Below are positions 1 to 9,629 of a stretch of DNA of 64,000 nt, piece after piece. Every line of letters starts with the position of its first letter. The first letter of the stretch is position 1. The notes beneath the pieces are model-generated. The model was not told the DNA's origin and did no database searches. It saw only the letters and a list, made by a program, of their open reading frames with translations. A program made the translations under genes and the position numbers. This DNA comes from Catonia carolina (Eukaryota; Arthropoda; Insecta; Hemiptera; Achilidae): NCBI GenBank assembly GCA_035578175.1, contig JAQMRL010000001.1, positions 430,975,545 through 431,039,544 of the forward strand, read 5' to 3'.

Positions 1-16
1 TTAACATTGGACAATA

Positions 17-944
17 TGAGGTGTGGCTATTAAATAATGAGACTGAGATTGTAAAAACTTTTATTTTTAATTTATACATAATCACTTATTGTCACCTTCA
101 ATATACACTCCTTCTCTATCCCTACAACGCTCCACGTAAATTTTCCTTTGTTGGAAACTGTGCTGGAAGTCGTCTTCTGTCAGCTCCTTCAGGACACGTG
201 CCGCTTTCTCGTTTACAGCTTCCACAGACTCAAATCTTGTCCCTTTTAATGCAGATTTCACCTTAGAAAACAGGTAGAAGATAATAACATGTGATGAAAT
301 GTGGTTTTTTAGTAATGATCGGAAACGAAGTGCCAACCCATGCACTGGAAGAGCCAAACTTCACCGAGAGCCAAAAAAGATCGAATGAGCAAGTCAAAAT
401 TTAAAGCAATGATGATTGTTTTTTTTTATATCCATGGGATTGTGTACCTTCACTGGGTTCCTGAAGGTCAAACAATTAATCAATATTACTACCTTGAGGT
501 ACTTTCTAAACTACGTCAAAGAGTAAGGAAAAAACGCCCCGAAATGTGGAAGGACAAATCATGGGTTCTCCACCAAGACAATGCACCAGCTTATTCCGCG
601 TTATCTGTCAAGAGATTCCTAGCCAAGTACAGCATCTCAGTGTTAGAACATCCACCTTATTCACCAGATCTTGCACCATGTGACTTCTACCTGTTTGCTA
701 AGGTGAAATCTGCATTAAAAGGGACAAGATTTGAGTCTGTGGAAGCTGTAAAAAAGAAAGTGGCACGTTTCCTGAAAGAGCTGACAGAAGATGACTTCCA
801 GCACTGTTTCCAACTATGGAAAATTTGCATGGAGCGTTGTAGGGATAGAGAAGGAGTGTATATTGAAGGTGATAAGTGATTATGTATAAACTAAAAATAA
901 AATTTTTTACAACATCAGTCTCGTTATTCAATAGCCACACCTCG
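17..944 (+). mobile_element. Fold-back DD34D mariner derivative, copy 1
   Basis: The 928-bp element is flanked by TA at 15-16 and 945-946 and ends in CGAGGTGTGGCTATT-type termini. It is not a normal mariner. Its left 258 bases (17 to about 275) are the reverse complement of its own right end (about 690-944), including the last codons of the transposase. Both termini are thus the 3' terminus of the parent, and the 5' end with the helix-turn-helix region is missing. The middle carries the central and C-terminal transposase. The same architecture occurs at 18828-19759 and, in reverse and truncated, at 56444-57057. Confidence 0.88.
283..879 (+). pseudogene. Mariner (DD34D) transposase, central and C-terminal part, broken
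   Basis: The frame holds WVLHQDNAPAYSALS (second catalytic Asp) and HPPYSPDLAPCDFYLF (third Asp), with 34 residues between the two Asp, as in classical mariners. It ends at the family's usual C-terminus. The upstream part around 300-345 corresponds to the region after the first catalytic Asp, but a one-base loss near 322 shifts the frame, and nothing N-terminal to it is present. It cannot encode an active enzyme. The conserved C-terminus is read again on the minus strand at 82-275 because of the inverted left arm. Confidence 0.88.
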
Positions 945-1460
945 TATACTGTCAACATTAATCTAATTACAAGGGTGTAATCTTACTTTTATTACTGTAG
1001 TCATTTGGAACAGAATAAAAATTAGTCTATAAAAGATTTTAGTAGCTAATAACTTAATTAATAATAAAAAAAGGCAAAAATGTTATTCATTTTCGTTGTA
1101 GCACAGTTCTTATATAAGAAAAAATTTCGCTTCGATTGTTGTCTGAACGTTACCCAGGTGTGTAAAGTAGTCAGTTAATTTTCACTTTTTGATATTACAG
1201 CACGAGGCCAAAATTGAATAACATTTTTGCCTTTTTTAATAATAATTAAATTATTAGTTACTAAAATCTTTTGTAGACTCATTTTTATTCTGTTTCCAAA
1301 CGACTGGAGTAATAAAGGTAAGATTACCCGGGGGTAATCTTGTAATTAGATTGTAATTAGATTAGCCTTGTAATTAGATTAATGTTGACAGTAAATTGTC
1401 CAATGTTAATTTCCCTATATGACAGATTTGTTGGGAAGCATGGTATGTATATTTATTTCA

Positions 1461-1520
1461 TAATTTACATTGGCTAGAGAAAGAGTCATGTGAGTGTTTT
1501 AACACCAGACTTTTGTAATG
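1461..1520 (+). repeat. Right-end fragment of the repeat family at 35096-36031
   Basis: This stretch (GGCTAGAGAAAG, then a GTGAGTGTTTTAACACCAGA-type block) aligns with the right end of the long copy at about 35985-36031 and of the short copy at about 55730-55773. Only this end is present. Confidence 0.6.
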
Positions 1521-1889
1521 TTTAAAATGATCGACTCATTTACAAAAAAAAACTTTGTTATATAGGATGTTGGTTATGTAGGACCTTCCATCTTTCATGC
1601 CTGAAATTTATGTTTTGATGCAGATAATAATGTTATTTATTTTACATGATCATTAAAATTTATTTATTTAACTAAATCATTGCAGTGTATGGAGTTTTGT
1701 TTTACCTAAAAGTTTTCAAACATCAGTTTTTTCCTACAATGTCCTCTATCTTCTGTGTTAGTTTTTGTCATATTTATTTTTTTTAGAACCTTCTTGGTTT
1801 GTATAAATCAATCGATTCTTGTTCTGCAAATTTTAATCTGTTCAAAAGTTTGTTTTGGATACTTGTTTATTAATATAGGTTCAATACTC

Positions 1890-2137
1890 TACCCCAACAA
1901 ACTAAAGACTGCAAATGAGATCTAGCCAATAACAGCCAAGGTCAGGTGTGAGGATGACCTTTTTCTAAGTCACACTCAATTTCACTGAACTTTAGCTAAC
2001 TTTTTGTTTGGCTGTCATCCCCAGCAGGATCACAACGTGATCACGCAGGATACGAATAACGAAAATCAATTGGCTCTGCGCTGTGATCTAGGTCACTGTG
2101 CTCTGCCTTCATCTGCAGTCTCTAATTCGTTAAGGTA
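1890..2137. repeat. Small TIR element (MITE), copy 1
   Basis: The block is bounded by imperfect 28-bp terminal inverted repeats: about 1890-1917 (AACAAACTAAAGACTGC) and 2110-2137 (GCAGTCTCTAATTCGTT). It has no coding capacity. A second copy with the same ends lies at 17491-17842, inserted in a SINE. Flanking TA suggests a Tc1/mariner-type MITE, but the duplication is too short to be sure. Confidence 0.65.
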
Positions 2138-2305
2138 TAGTGAATTTTTTTGGGAAGTTACCACCTCCAGTTGACTGGTACTAAATACTCTTACAGTTAA
2201 ATTTCAGCTGGTTTCTGTGCTTGGAAGTGTATAAGTGCTTTATAAAAATTACTGAAAATTTTTATTAATTAAATTACAAATTAAAGTGATAATGTTTATT
2301 TACAG

Positions 2306-5300
2306 GTGTTCAACATTTGTATGAAAATGCTATAGTTCACACAGCCATGGGTGATATTCATATAAAACTATTTAAGGAATGTCCAAAAACTGTTGAAAAT
2401 TTTTGTGTTCATAGTAAAAATGGTTATTACAACGGTCATATATTTCACCGAGTTATTAAAGGATTTATGATTCAGACTGGAGATCCTACAGGTAAGCAAC
2501 ATTTCATTTTGGACAAATATTTTGATAAAGTAAATTTCCAATAATCTGGGTTAATTGAGACTCAGACTAGACCATATTTTATGATGATGAATAAATAATA
2601 TAATTCAAGCGGATAAGAATGGTGAGCGGTAATTTGGATTTTTGGATTGTTTAATTTAAAGGGACAGTAGATTTGATTGATTGTACGAGGGGCGACCCAA
2701 AAAAAAACAGTCTGAGAGTGTGTTGCCATTCGTAGTAGTAGTACAGAGTTCTCCCACTAGATGGAGCTAGTGGAGATCTTCAACAAACAACTGCCCAGAT
2801 GGCGTCAGTTTGTAGGTTAATGTTTTATCATAGTGTTTTGTGTTTCTCTTACTGTTGTCGTGTTCTTCCTGTGACATCGTTATGGCGGTCTTAAAAGAAC
2901 TCAGAGTGTGTTTGAAATTTTGTTTCCTGCTTGAAAATCAGCAACGAAAATGAAATGCTTCAATAGGCTTTCAAGGAGGATGCTATGAGCCGCACACAAA
3001 TTTTAGAGTGGTTTGAGCGCTTTAAACGGTGAGATGAGTGTTGAAGGTCACGTTCATTCTGGGCACCTTTCAACATCTCAAAACGATGTAAACTTTTTCT
3101 GGAGCTTTTTCCAGTGGATTTTGACTGAGGATTTGCAAATGAAATGTGTTGCTGCTAAATTTGTTCCTTGCCTTCTCAAACTCAAAAATTTGATTGAACT
3201 TGAGTCAGGACTTGAAAAATGAGTTTGAAACTGATCCAAACTTTTCGGTCAGTCATTTACAGGTGATGAGAGTTAGTGTTATGGGTGTGACCCAGAAACC
3301 AAGCAAGCGTCAAGCCAGTGGAAGATGGCTTGACTCTTAAGGATTTCGCAGGCAGAATATAACAACAGTAAGAGAAACATAATACTATGATCAAACATTA
3401 ACCTCCAAACTGACGCTGTCTGGGCAGTTATTTGTTGAAGGTCTTTACTAGCTCCATCTTGCGGGAGAACAATCTACTATGTCTACGAATGGCTGCGCAC
3501 TCTCAGTCTGGTTTCTTTTGGGTTCCCCTCGTATATAGGATGGATAAGGTGGTGCTTTCAGTCCCTTAACACTGCAGCTCTAGAAAGTTTGTTGTTGCTT
3601 TATCTGCTCAAAGATTTTGTTTTTTTTTTAGTTAATGTTCCACATTCAAATATAATACAGGAGGCAGATTCTCTCCTCTCCACAGAATGCATATTATGTC
3701 ACAACCAAAGATCTCCATGTTTTGTTGATGTTCCACAAGGTGATAGTGCCTCACAGTTAACAGGCCCACGGCCACCTTTAGCTGCTTCCTGCCCAGACTC
3801 AGTATCTTACATACAAGACTATGGGATATGATGCTCATCATTCCTTTACTATGCCTTAGTTCAGCAATTTGGTTCCAAAGCTTTTGGTGCACTGCCCTGA
3901 TCAACTCACAGGTATAGCTCCATGCATTGATCATGTGGTGACTCCCAAACATTATTTCGGTCCAGCAAACTGTCACACAGTTTCTATTTCAGGAAGATTG
4001 TTTGCCATTTTATTTCCCATTATCCCTTTGTGACACAGCACGCACAACAAAGTAATTCTCCTGTGTCCAACAAGTTGTATAAGGTTCTGTAGGCACTCTG
4101 GAAATCCTCACAGTTGATGCCCTAATTGGTGTTATTACGTCTTTCTGAAAGTAACAAGAATATTTGGGCCAGAACATTGATATGGGCAGCATGAATGAAA
4201 TTAGGACATGGGTGACAAATCTGTTAATTATTTTTTTTAATAAAAATTAAATTAAAAAAAAATAAAACTTTAAAAATGAATTAAGGTAAAAGCATGGAGA
4301 AGGCAAGTGGTTTCTTCTAATGTGTGAGAGGTGTAGTATGGGGTCAAGAGGTTCGTATGAATTGTAAGAAAGTTATGTATAATACATACTTTGTGCAAAA
4401 TTTGACTCATGTTGGCAAGATATGGATTGGGGGAAAGAAGGTAGAAAGTAGAATCCAGGTAGGAGAGATGAAGTTCAAGAGGGTTAAGCTGGGGAAGACA
4501 AGAAAGAATAGAATAAGAATGCTATTTATTTATAATTTAATTTAATTTGGTTAATTGTATACTTTTCTTTTTTGAAATTTAGGTACTGGGACCGGTGGTG
4601 AAAGTATCTGGGGTGGTGAATTTCAAGATGAATTTCATCCTACGTTACGCCATGATAGGCCTTACACAGTGAGCATGGCAAATGCAGGGGCAAACACTAA
4701 TGGCAGTCAATTCTTTATTACTGTTATCCCAACAGTAAGTTATAATTTTTGTTATATATGTTTTTTTGGAATCTCTATTTTGATGCATTTTATTATTATT
4801 ATTATTATTTTATGACCAGATTGAATTACGTCACTTAATTACTTCTTGGTTTTCTTTTGGAGTTTATTTGCTCAATAGGCTTTCATCGTGTCAGATGTCT
4901 GTTTCCTTAGTTCATCTGAAACCACTCCTTTTCCAGTATAAAATTTTTAATTTGTCCATTTTATTTTTAATTTTATTTCATTTTAATTTTGTAATTTGTA
5001 GTTCTTTCTTATATTTTCTAATGTCTGTAATCCATCTAATGCTAGTTTTATTATTCGTAAATGTTTTTACTATTTTTATAATTATTCTATTTTTTGGAGT
5101 TCTGATTAAATGCCAAAGAAAGATATTCTTTTCTTTTCATCAGGCTTAGTATCAATTGGATCAATAGTAATTAATGAATTAATGAGTAAAAGACTTTTGA
5201 GGCATTTTTTAAGGCATTTGAGATGTGGTTATACAGAAGGATGCTGAGGGTCTCGTGAGTGGATCACGTCTCTGATGAGTAGGTACACATGCAGAAATTG

Positions 5301-7836
5301 AAAGAAGTCATGAACATTATAAAGATTATAAAGCTTGAGTATTTAGGACATATAATGCGCAATGGAAAAAGATATGGGTTGCTCCAATCTATGTTACAAG
5401 GAGGAATATTTTGGACAACGTAGCATGAGGAGAAGACGTATTTCCTGGTTAAAAAATCTCAGATTGTGGTCTTCAAAAGCGACATTACAACTATTTCAAG
5501 TATCAGTGGATAAAGTTCAGATTGTTAATGTGGTGGCCAACATCCGGAACGGATGGAAACCTAAAGAAGAAGAAGTTTTGATTGGTACTGGAAATAAGTA
5601 ACCTATCATGGTATTAGCAATGTATGTCTATGGCTGTGACTCATTTTCCTCTGGAAGCTTGGCAATACAAACTGGTGGGGAAATATATGTTGGTCATTCA
5701 AGGAAGAGATGGATACTGGAACAGGTTTGGTGGCCTAAACAATGGTGGATGATAATGGTGGGGGTGATGGTATCAGCAATGTATAGGGGTTTCCTGTATA
5801 TTTTATTGAGATGTCTAGGAAAGGCATGGTTTGGATGTGTGAATGATGTGTGTAATAATTTAATAATAATTTATTGATGTATTTTCTACCTGCTTCAGTA
5901 GATTTTTGTTCAACAATTTAGTTTTGTGATTAGCAACTTATAGTAATCAATTCTGTTTCTTGTATTGTGATAGGGGGCATTTAAATTCTTTAAAAAGGTA
6001 TTTTACTTTACTACCTTATCACTTCAAAAATGCATAAAGAAGGAAATTTAAGCGATTGGTGGTCCTTAAATAACGATCTGCATGAGGTTAAGCAGTTACC
6101 TCCCAACATAATCTTAATAACTTTCTCGGAAAACTCTACCCATGTTACTCTGTGATAAATAACCCCAAAACTAATATGGGATACCGGAAATGAGATAAAA
6201 TTAAGCTTTGCACTATGATAAATTGTTTGGTGTGCATATGCTGTTGTTGTTTAGGTCATCAGCCAAAAGGCTGGTTTGAACTTGTAGAGGTTTTACTAAG
6301 TAAAACGAGGCGAGGAGTGAGGTGGTTTACATTTGCCTTCCCCACCGAGTGGAAAAGTATGCTTATCAGCATGACAGGCCCTCCAAAAAGCATCCACTTT
6401 CCACCCTGCAAATGACACCTTCAATCCATTCACCACAGGGTCTGGCTGTATAGTGAAATTCATTACTCTCAGAGGAAATAACTCTGGCTAGTGTCTTTTA
6501 CACCTCTACCTCTTCTGTTCTTAAATATTTCAGTCATATAATTGGCTGACCATGTGATAAGAAACAGAACTATTTTTTGTAGCCCTGGAACCAACAGATC
6601 GAGTGCAATTAATTTAACACTCCACCTGCCCATAATGGGCATGTGCATATGCTGTTATTTACAAAATTAAAATATGGTTGGGTGCCAGCTCTAACAATAG
6701 AGCTGACATTAACTAAACGAATAAATAAAATAAAATCTATGCTCTTTCGCTTTAGCAAAAAGTATTTAAAATGAATAATTTACAGCCTCGTTTACTTAAC
6801 TAATCCTAATCTGTTTAGAAAAAATTAACATAGCCAACCTTTTATCTCACGACTTTGACTTAAAAAACAAGCTTGCTAATCCGTTATTGATTAACAAAAT
6901 AAAATTTGATCTCCAAATCAGTATTGCTTCTTGTTTTTCTCTTTCTCTTCCTGGTCACCTCTTATGGTAGCTGTCACCTTCTGCTTTTTGAAACCTCCTT
7001 GTAGCTGAATTCCAAATGGAACTTCTCTAATCTACTCCATCCCGAAACCTCAAAATCCCTGCTTGACCACCCTTCAGTCCCACCAACCACTCAAACAACG
7101 TGAAGGGCCAAAAAGAAGGAGAACCACCCTAACGATTGACTGAAAGTTGGCTATTGAAAGAAAGGCCTGAAAACACAGAGGAGGAACACACCCACTTGGA
7201 GAAAACTACCTCGCACCAGATGATTGACTGTTGGCTATACTTATAGCCTATTGTCTAATGATTATGCTAAAGGAACTAATTCTGACTTTGGGTTTTACCC
7301 TTATATTGGTTGGTTGGGTTTTACCTTAATACTGAGAGCTATAGTAATGAGGAATTACTATAATGTTCATTGTTAGGCTATTTGTACCTTACAATGATGC
7401 AGCTGCTGTTAGCAACATTTTATCATTTAATCTTGCAATTTGTTTTAATCCAAATATCCCAGATGATATTTTACAAGAGATTTGATCAGTATAAAAGTAT
7501 TGTATTTCTTTGAAATGTGTAGTTTTCTTTGATGTCCTTTCCATTTATGGTTCAACATTGCTTTGTACAAATTTTGACAAATTAATATGTGAGACAGCGT
7601 AATCATGAAATACTTCTTTTGTAGGATGTTTAGTAGCACTTTAAAAAATAATTTGTTTTATAATAACTATATTTAAAATTTTTCTGTTTCAGCCTTGGTT
7701 AGACAACAAACATACTGTATTTGGAAGAGTTGTTAAAGGAATGGAAGTCGTACAGAATATAAGTAATGTTAAAACAAACGCCAAAACCGATAAACCTTAT
7801 GATGATATACAGATAATTAGCATAACATTAAAATAA
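2306..7836 (+). CDS. PPWD1: PPWD1-like peptidyl-prolyl isomerase (cyclophilin domain), last three exons; 5' part outside window
   Basis: Exons are 2306-2491, 4583-4734 and 7693-7836. The acceptors TTTACAG, ATTTAG and TTTCAG and the donors GTAAGC and GTAAGT keep phase. The joined exons give about 160 residues of cyclophilin fold ending in a TAA at 7834-7836. Key segments are [36 protein letters not shown] (catalytic Arg and Gln region), [23 protein letters not shown] and [13 protein letters not shown] (the Trp of the cyclosporin pocket). Exon 1 starts two bases into a codon, so upstream exons are required. The [13 protein letters not shown] and NGYYNGH wording matches PPWD1, a nuclear, spliceosome-associated protein with WD repeats before the isomerase domain. 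The WD part is not in the window. Intron 1 (2492-4582) and intron 2 (4735-7692) are filled with transposon remains. Confidence 0.93.
2686..3531 (+). mobile_element. Fold-back mariner derivative with 5' ends at both termini
   Basis: The 846-bp element lies in intron 1 of the cyclophilin gene and is flanked by TA (2684-2685, 3532-3533). Its termini CGAGGGGCGACCC and GGGTTCCCCTCG continue as inverted arms of about 175 bp (2686-2865 and about 3357-3531). These arms contain the 5' untranslated region of a mariner in opposite orientations. Between them is the N-terminal half of a transposase up to just past the first catalytic Asp. The C-terminal half and the normal 3' end are missing. It mirrors the 3'-3' design of the element at 17-944 but belongs to a different mariner family. 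Confidence 0.82.
2883..3340 (+). pseudogene. Mariner transposase N-terminal half, decayed
   Basis: With several frameshifts the plus strand reads the mariner N-terminal helix-turn-helix region: a [11 protein letters not shown] segment, [20 protein letters not shown], then a GHLSTS stretch. Further on, DES is followed by a stop codon and then [15 protein letters not shown], the zone around the first catalytic Asp. The second and third Asp are not present because the sequence turns into the inverted 5' end after about 3340. Confidence 0.75.
3590..4192 (-). pseudogene. Non-LTR retrotransposon C-terminal (RNase H-like) fragment
   Basis: The minus strand has two open stretches (4192-4010 and 3976-3632). 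The second contains [19 protein letters not shown] and a [17 protein letters not shown] segment. This resembles the end of the RNase H region and the Cys-rich tail of Jockey/R1-type LINEs (normally ...GLLTGH..L..H....G...C..C). It sits antisense in intron 1 of the cyclophilin gene. The upstream reverse transcriptase is missing and the tail is degenerate. Clade assignment is from memory of the motif. Confidence 0.6.
4735..5219. other. Intron 2, first part; no element recognised
   Basis: AT-rich intronic sequence with a short ATT run near 4790-4810. An open frame at 4868-5149 is low-complexity and hydrophobic by composition and shows no family resemblance. Confidence 0.6.
5215..5601 (+). pseudogene. 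LINE reverse-transcriptase C-terminal tail fragment
   Basis: With a few frameshifts the strand reads [11 protein letters not shown], then [32 protein letters not shown] and [13 protein letters not shown]. This is the conserved tail after the thumb of many arthropod LINE polymerases (EMW.YRRML, YLGHI.R, RR.SWL.N...). It lies in intron 2 of the cyclophilin gene, is 5' truncated and no longer codes. The relic at 27170-27415 ends in the same way. Confidence 0.75.
6246..6641 (+). mobile_element. SINE, full-length copy (family A), 15-bp target-site duplication
   Basis: This is the best copy of a roughly 395-bp repeat present nine times in the window. It is flanked by a perfect 15-bp direct repeat, TGTGCATATGCTGTT, at 6231-6245 and 6642-6656. 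That indicates LINE-style retroposition. The head reads GTTGTTTAGGTCATCAGCC and AAGGCTGGTTTGAACCT; GGTTTGAACCT resembles a pol III B box. There is no poly(A). The 3' end instead forms a hairpin, TGCCCATAATGGGCA (7-bp stem). It is inserted in intron 2 of the cyclophilin gene. Confidence 0.8.
7062..7395 (+). repeat. Dispersed repeat of unknown type, copy 1
   Basis: The block is clearly related to 57528-57865: both have CCCACCAACC, GGAGGGCCA-type, GATTGACTG/GATTGGCTG, CCAGATGATTGAC and TATTGTCTAA blocks in the same order. No open frame or defined termini were found. It lies in intron 2 of the cyclophilin gene. Confidence 0.65.
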
Positions 7837-7957
7837 ATAATAAAAATATGTTTCTGAGTGATTTTAACCTGAAAATAACGTACAAATTATTACAAGGCTA
7901 CTAATATTAGTTGGCTTACATGTTTTAATAATCTGTATTGTGTACATATATTTTTTT

Positions 7958-7963
7958 AATAAA
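7958..7963 (+). terminator. Poly(A) signal of the cyclophilin gene
   Basis: AATAAA lies 122 bases after the stop codon in a T-rich context (TTTTTTTAATAAACTTATC). Another AATAAA overlaps the stop at 7832-7845 but is less likely to be used. Confidence 0.6.
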
Positions 7964-8066
7964 CTTATCTATTATTTTGATTAATTATTGCGTAAAATAT
8001 TTATTTACCTATCTATTGTTGCTGACTTAGGCTGACGATTTGTGGCAAAACCTTGCTTGCGACATT

Positions 8067-8152
8067 GGTGGCCCTGAAAAGGGCTGTTTAATTGGTTGGG
8101 GGTCCTGTGAAGGATCGTTTGGGTTTCTGTGGTGGCCCTGAAAAGGGCTGTT
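8067..8152 (-). promoter_or_regulatory. Three tandem histone-type 3' stem-loops
   Basis: Read on the minus strand, 8149-8134 and 8085-8070 give AGCCCTTTTCAGGGCC followed by ACC. This is the replication-dependent histone mRNA 3' hairpin (six-pair stem, TTTC loop, ACC tail), with one mismatch in the outermost pair. Between them, 8116-8101 is a third, weaker version with the same stem length. The three are spaced 31 and 33 bases apart. No histone coding sequence was found upstream on the minus strand (8160-8760). Confidence 0.6.
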
Positions 8153-8760
8153 GGTGGTGGTCAGAAGCAGCGAGGCAGTGTGTAGAGAGCGGAGCCTGAA
8201 GAGTGACAGCTTGGCTACCAGGTTTAGGCCTAGCTCTCCCTCAGCGGGAGTTGGGTCCCCACTGCAGTGTGACAGTGGCCACCACTGTCATACCCATGTA
8301 TATGGGGGCCACCCCCATAGCCCTATAGTGTAAGGTTGGCATTGACCGATAGCTTGGCCGAGGCGGTTCTCTCCAGTCCCATGCTGAACTCTGACTTCAT
8401 CATGGTGCCATCAGGCACACACAAGCTTTCTTCGGCAGCCGGGTAGTAGAAGGCTGACCGGTGTCGGAATGTGCGTCCGCCACCGGTAGCTTTGACGAGG
8501 GATGGGGTGTCTGGACTCAGCTGGGCTCTTCTTCTTTCTCGCTAGCTCTCTTTTTTCTTGTTCTTCCCAGTTCGGGAGCTGGATGGCGAGTGTGACTCAT
8601 AGTTCAGTGTGGCCGCTTAAATTCCACTCTGGGGAGTCCACTTCTCCACTCCGTGGAGGGGAGGCACTGCCGGCTGGGTGTCGGTAGTGCTCCCCATGGC
8701 AGGCAGGTTCTGGGAGCATCTGCAGGCGCTGATAATGATGGGGCAGTCGGCAACACTATT
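8153..8760. other. GC-rich block without recognisable gene
   Basis: This stretch is far more GC-rich than its surroundings and ends abruptly at about 8760. It contains short inverted repeats such as GACAGTGGCCACCACTGTC (8269-8287) and ATGGGGGCCACCCCCAT (8301-8317). Short open frames exist on the plus strand (8151-8333, 8502-8687) but match nothing I know. It may be the 5' or untranslated part of a retroelement. Its base composition suggests foreign or recently inserted DNA. Confidence 0.55.
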
Positions 8761-8924
8761 CATACGCCTATAAAACTAAATTATCTATTGAACTGCTCTT
8801 CCACTCTTTTAATTATTTCAATTCAGTTTTGATGCATAAAAATTAACACTTTAAAGTAGTAATTTTTTCAGAACTATGCTAACGTTTTGTAAGGTTCTAG
8901 AGTCGAGACTCTTGCGAACCTGCC

Positions 8925-9202
8925 AATAACAGAATATAGGTGGAGTGTTAAATTAATTGTACTCAATCTGCTAGTTTCAGAGCTACAAAAATAGTTCAGT
9001 TTCTTATTGCATGGTCAGCCAATTCAATGACTGATTTATTAAAGAACAGAAGAAGTAGAATTACAAAAGACACTAGACAGAGTTATCTCCTCTAGCAGTA
9101 ATAATTTCACTATACATCCTGACCCTGTGGTGAATGAAGTAAAGGTGTCATTTGTAGGGTTGAAAGTAGTTGTTTTACAGAGGGCCTGGGATGCTGATAA
9201 GT
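8925..9202 (-). mobile_element. SINE family A, head-truncated, minus strand
   Basis: The reverse complement matches the tail two thirds of the 6246-6641 SINE. It runs from the region of the TATCAGCAT motif to AACACTCCACCT. The copy stops at about 9202, where LINE sequence begins directly, so its head is missing. Confidence 0.75.
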
Positions 9203-9629
9203 TTTATTCAAAAGCTTAAGTACCTTGTAGGCACGTAACTGTCGTCCATGTACATCATGCTCCAACACACTAGTAAATTTCTCCAATGAGTCCTGGTGCG
9301 CCCTTTTAACAATCTGTTTTACCAAATTTCTCCTAGCTTTATAATCCTCCCATGCCTCTGGCGTTTTTATTGCAGAAAGTTGAGGTATGCCTTCCGTTTC
9401 TCACTAACTGCACTCTCAATATCTGAATTCCATATCTTTAAACATCTTTTCCCTGTATTTCTCCGCCTCTTTCCGAGAGCTTCACCTGCTGCCCTCTGAG
9501 TACAATTCCTAATGCTATCCCACTCTACATTGATATCCATCTCTGTAGGAGTCGCCGCCAGACATACTTGCAATCTTTCCTGGTAGAGTCTTTGAATACT
9601 ATCTTCTTGTAGGAGATGCATTTTAAATA

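Larger units (their letters stand above)
1..1410. repeat. Long inverted repeat (fold-back/MITE-like), interrupted by a mariner
   Basis: The sequence at 947-1094 is repeated in reverse complement at about 1212-1393. The first 16 bases of the window match the reverse complement of 1394-1409. The two arms therefore form one large hairpin, with a loop at about 1095-1211 and the left arm split by the mariner at 17-944. The right arm has an extra partial duplication of a TAATCTAATTACAA unit. The outer end of the left arm lies beyond the window start, so termini and family are unknown. Between 1411 and 1889 I see no gene, only a short repeat fragment at 1461-1520. Confidence 0.8.
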
